From Planctomycetes bacterium GWF2_41_51 (GTDB lineage Bacteria; Planctomycetota; Phycisphaerae; Sedimentisphaerales; UBA12454): a stretch of DNA of 64,000 nt. The stretch spans positions 39,886 to 103,885 of the forward strand of contig MHXZ01000070.1 of assembly GCA_001825665.1 (NCBI GenBank), given 5' to 3'. A model generated the notes under the pieces. The model saw nothing but the letters and a program-made list of their open reading frames with translations. It searched no databases and was not told the DNA's origin. Numbering within the stretch: the first letter of the stretch is position 1; the number at the start of each line of letters is the position of its first letter. The position numbers were made by a program, and so were the translations under genes. Below, piece after piece: positions 61,850 to 64,000 of the stretch.

Positions 61850-62929
61850 ATGAGACCGGAAACACTGCTTGATAATCTAAATCTTTATGAATTTGCAAAA
61901 TCACTGATCCCTGATTTTGTACTGAGTTTTGCTTTTTTCACTTCACTTGCGTATGCAGTTCTGGGCAAAAGATTTGAAAAACAAAGGCCGGCAATAGCGA
62001 TGTCTGTATCAATTGGATTTGCATTATCAATCGGCCTTGTATGGTGGGAGCGGGCAAATGAACTTTCCATAGTAAATCTTGGGCCAATTGCAGTTGGTTT
62101 GGCGATACTCGTTCTGTCTTTCGTGATGTACCAGTCTATAAAACAGGTTGGGGGCACCTGGGCTGGTATGGGTATTACAATAGGAGCGTGTATAATAATC
62201 GCACAACTATTACAGATCAATGTCCCAGTAGATTCCCAAATCATCCAGACAATTACTGCTGCCGCTTTAATAGTAGGATTGATCGCTTTCCTGTCACATA
62301 CCCGCAGCGGAAGTTTCCATTTCCCGCAAGGTTCAACACGCCCGCCGGATGTTCGCCGCAGCATGGCGGATTTATACAGGGACAGACATATATCGAATAA
62401 TCTCTCAAAGAATATGCGTAACTTACGTAAGGAAACTAACTCTTTGAACGAGCATCCAAAGGATGCAGGCAATGTTCTTTTACAATTAAAACGAATGCTT
62501 CCGGCTGAAGGATATCTGACTGAAAGAATGGCACAGTTGAGAGCAAAAGCTCATCAAATTCGAAATGGCCATATTGCTCGCCTTGAAGAGACCAAACAGG
62601 TATTTGCAGAGACACCGGTTCCTGCAAAGAAGAAGGCCTCCGCAGAAATGGCTGCCAGTTACAATCAGCTTGTCGGCATTGACAGCCGACTGGAAAGACT
62701 CGACAGATCTGTAGCAGAAAATGAAAGCAGGATCAAGGAATTGACAAGACAGGCACAGCAGTACACCGCCAGATATGATTTCCGAAAACTTACCGATTGC
62801 TTAAAGGCCGCCGAAAACTTGCAAAAACACAATAGCCAACTATTTAAGCTGATCGGCCAAACTGAAAACAAGTTATCAGCGATAGCTCGAAAAATCGCAT
62901 CCGAGGCAAAACAGATAAATCGAAAATGA
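61850..62929 (+). CDS. membrane protein with long coiled coil
   Basis: 359 residues. Five hydrophobic helices (about 22-39, 48-66, 76-95, 103-122, 131-149: DFVLSFAFFTSLAYAVL, GFALSIGLVW, AVGLAILVLSFVMYQSI, GMGITIGACIIIAQLL, ITAAALIVGLIAFLS) and then a soluble, mainly coiled-coil part (about 170-359; QLKRMLPAEGYLTERMAQLR, SAIARKIASEAKQINRK). It may be a conjugation or scaffold protein of the element. The nearest upstream site is poor. Its stop overlaps the next start by four bases (ATGA). Confidence 0.65.
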   Translation: MRPETLLDNLNLYEFAKSLIPDFVLSFAFFTSLAYAVLGKRFEKQRPAIAMSVSIGFALSIGLVWWERANELSIVNLGPIAVGLAILVLSFVMYQSIKQVGGTWAGMGITIGACIIIAQLLQINVPVDSQIIQTITAAALIVGLIAFLSHTRSGSFHFPQGSTRPPDVRRSMADLYRDRHISNNLSKNMRNLRKETNSLNEHPKDAGNVLLQLKRMLPAEGYLTERMAQLRAKAHQIRNGHIARLEETKQVFAETPVPAKKKASAEMAASYNQLVGIDSRLERLDRSVAENESRIKELTRQAQQYTARYDFRKLTDCLKAAENLQKHNSQLFKLIGQTENKLSAIARKIASEAKQINRK

Positions 62930-63330
62930 TATCTGTAAAACCGACAAAGTCGCTTGAGGAAAAAGCAAAAGATGCCAATTATCCATTCAAGTCAAAAGAA
63001 GATAAATCCATAGCCCAAATGCTGAATAGTTATAACATTCCATTTTTTTATAAGCAGCCAACCCTTGTTATCGAAAATGGCAAGAGGATGATAGAATATG
63101 CCGACTTCTTTCTGCCTACATATAACGGCCTTGCCATCGATTACATTATCGAATCAAATTCGGCCATCTACCGCAGAAAGAAAAACATCTACCAGGACAA
63201 CCAAATTCCGGCAGTTCTTGTGGGCAAAAAAGACCTGAACAAACCCAACTGGCAGCAGCAGCTTTACAGCAAGCTGCAGAATACTTACCGCATCCGTTCG
63301 TCCTATCGTCCGCACAAGCGATATGGATAG
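62926..63330 (+). CDS. PD-(D/E)XK nuclease-like small protein
   Basis: 134 residues. SKEDKSIAQMLNSYNIPFFY, EYADFFLPTYNGLAIDYIIE, and IYRRKKNIYQDNQIPAVLVG fit the restriction-endonuclease-like fold of small nucleases (E...PDF-LP...I-x-Y). D in YADFFLP and D/E in AIDYIIE are the candidate metal ligands. It is coupled to the membrane protein upstream. Target and role not known; it may process transfer DNA. Confidence 0.6.
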   Translation: MISVKPTKSLEEKAKDANYPFKSKEDKSIAQMLNSYNIPFFYKQPTLVIENGKRMIEYADFFLPTYNGLAIDYIIESNSAIYRRKKNIYQDNQIPAVLVGKKDLNKPNWQQQLYSKLQNTYRIRSSYRPHKRYG

Positions 63331-63349
63331 ATCTATAAAATTTTAGGCA

Positions 63350-64000
63350 CTATGAGATGTCGAGCCATGTAAGCAATTCTATCGTCGCTGAACCACCCTC
63401 TTCAACAGCTTCAATAGCCTTGCGGCATGCTGAAATGGCAGAAGGCGAAGTGGCGACAAGAATCATTTTGTCAAAGCCGGAGCGTTTAATATGGCTCAAG
63501 TTTGACTTTATATCTGATTTGCCAGTCTCGACCTCTATTGCAATTGACTGGCCCGGGCGAACCGCAAGCAGATCGATCGCACCATTGCCTTTGATTGAAT
63601 GTTCACGAGTTATATCATAGCCTTTTTTCTCAAAGTATTCGGCTGTCTTATTGATCCAATATGAATGTTCCAGACTCTCACGAGGTCTTGGCCTGACTTC
63701 AATGCTGGCAGCAGAACATACCGCCCTGCCAGATTCAGTCAATTGGTATAAGACAATCTGGCCGGATCGTGTGATAATGGTTACAGACTCGATGATTCCG
63801 GCGGAGGCAAGGGCTTGGCGAATGGCGTTGCCGCGACGGCGGGACAGATTCAGTCTTAGATACCGGGAGACTGTGGTGGACAGCGGCCGGGTTGCCACAT
63901 CAGAAAGAAATCTTATTTCTTCCCTGTTAAGTTTATTATTGGGTTGGTTGGTAACAATAGCAGATGATTTTTTATCTTCTGTATTGGGGGATGGTGGGTG
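63350..64000 (-). CDS. partial protein with winged-helix and PD-(D/E)XK parts (start outside window)
   Basis: Only the C-terminal part is in the window; the frame stays open to position 64000, so the start is upstream. NREEIRFLSDVATRPLSTTV and SRRRGNAIRQALASAGIIES look like a winged helix; GAIDLLAVRPGQSIAIEVET then GKSDIKSNLSHI is a PD-(D/E)XK-type core with D and E-x-E. The combination fits the C-terminal part of a large ATPase or coupling protein of an integrative element, or a restriction-type protein. It converges on the 62926 gene. Confidence 0.6.
   Translation of the reverse strand, partial: HPPSPNTEDKKSSAIVTNQPNNKLNREEIRFLSDVATRPLSTTVSRYLRLNLSRRRGNAIRQALASAGIIESVTIITRSGQIVLYQLTESGRAVCSAASIEVRPRPRESLEHSYWINKTAEYFEKKGYDITREHSIKGNGAIDLLAVRPGQSIAIEVETGKSDIKSNLSHIKRSGFDKMILVATSPSAISACRKAIEAVEEGGSATIELLTWLDIS

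Noticed and set aside
1..64000. tRNA or rRNA genes
   Set aside because: I looked for cloverleaf-like GGTTCGANNCC arms and rRNA-type stretches and saw none; a covariance-model search would be needed to exclude a tRNA attachment site fully.

Overview
The window looks like a chromosome of an anaerobic or marine Planctomycetota bacterium, most likely class Phycisphaerae (Sedimentisphaerales-like). The evidence is several secreted proteins ending in a dockerin-like 'D-x-N-x-D-G' segment closed by ENWxK, a PEP-CTERM sorting tail, '[23 protein letters not shown]' pseudopilin N-termini, and a large set of secreted glycoside hydrolases with a family of URO-D-like proteins. This assignment rests on recognised family features, not on a database search.

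Region 1 (about 1-1345) holds an IS110-family transposase broken by a frameshift and a REP/MITE-like palindrome. Region 2 (1356-28186, nearly all on the minus strand) is a polysaccharide-utilisation locus. It encodes a DUF6259-like hydrolase with an internal duplication, a six-hairpin glycosidase, a GH89-like enzyme, a GH2 enzyme, a sialate O-acetylesterase-type esterase, a sodium:solute symporter with a 45-residue accessory protein, two paralogous pseudopilins, a GxGYxYP-type protein, dockerin-bearing secreted proteins, a PEP-CTERM beta-helix protein and a GntR/LacI-type regulator. Region 3 (28689-43382, plus strand, divergent from the regulator) holds a complete TRAP transporter (DctP-DctQ-DctM) followed by four URO-D-family proteins interleaved with a GH2 enzyme and a clan-D (GH36-like) enzyme. 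Together, regions 2 and 3 would cut a complex glycan outside the cytoplasm, import carboxylated or neutral sugars and process them further.

Region 4 (about 43.5-64.0 kb) is different in style: many small genes with GAGGTG-type ribosome binding sites, tight overlaps and perfect hairpins between genes. It looks like an integrative mobile element whose right end lies outside the window. It has a tyrosine recombinase, an Orc1/Cdc6-like AAA+ ATPase beside an AT-rich candidate origin, zinc-ribbon proteins, an ArdC-like antirestriction protein, a GHKL ATPase, a PHP-ABC ATPase pair (candidate defence module), a membrane coiled-coil protein, and two restriction-endonuclease-fold proteins.

The most notable system is at 45488-48155 on the minus strand: four consecutive genes for a ubiquitin-like protein, an E2-like conjugating enzyme fused to a cysteine-rich array, a JAMM-type deubiquitinase-like peptidase, and an E1-like adenylating enzyme. 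This is a compact, apparently complete bacterial ubiquitin-like conjugation pathway, with the E2 carrying a strictly 15-residue-periodic zinc-ligand array that could act as a built-in E3. It sits in a long operon running from the GHKL ATPase (53439) down to a terminator at 44232, along with ArdC and eight or more small proteins of unknown role.
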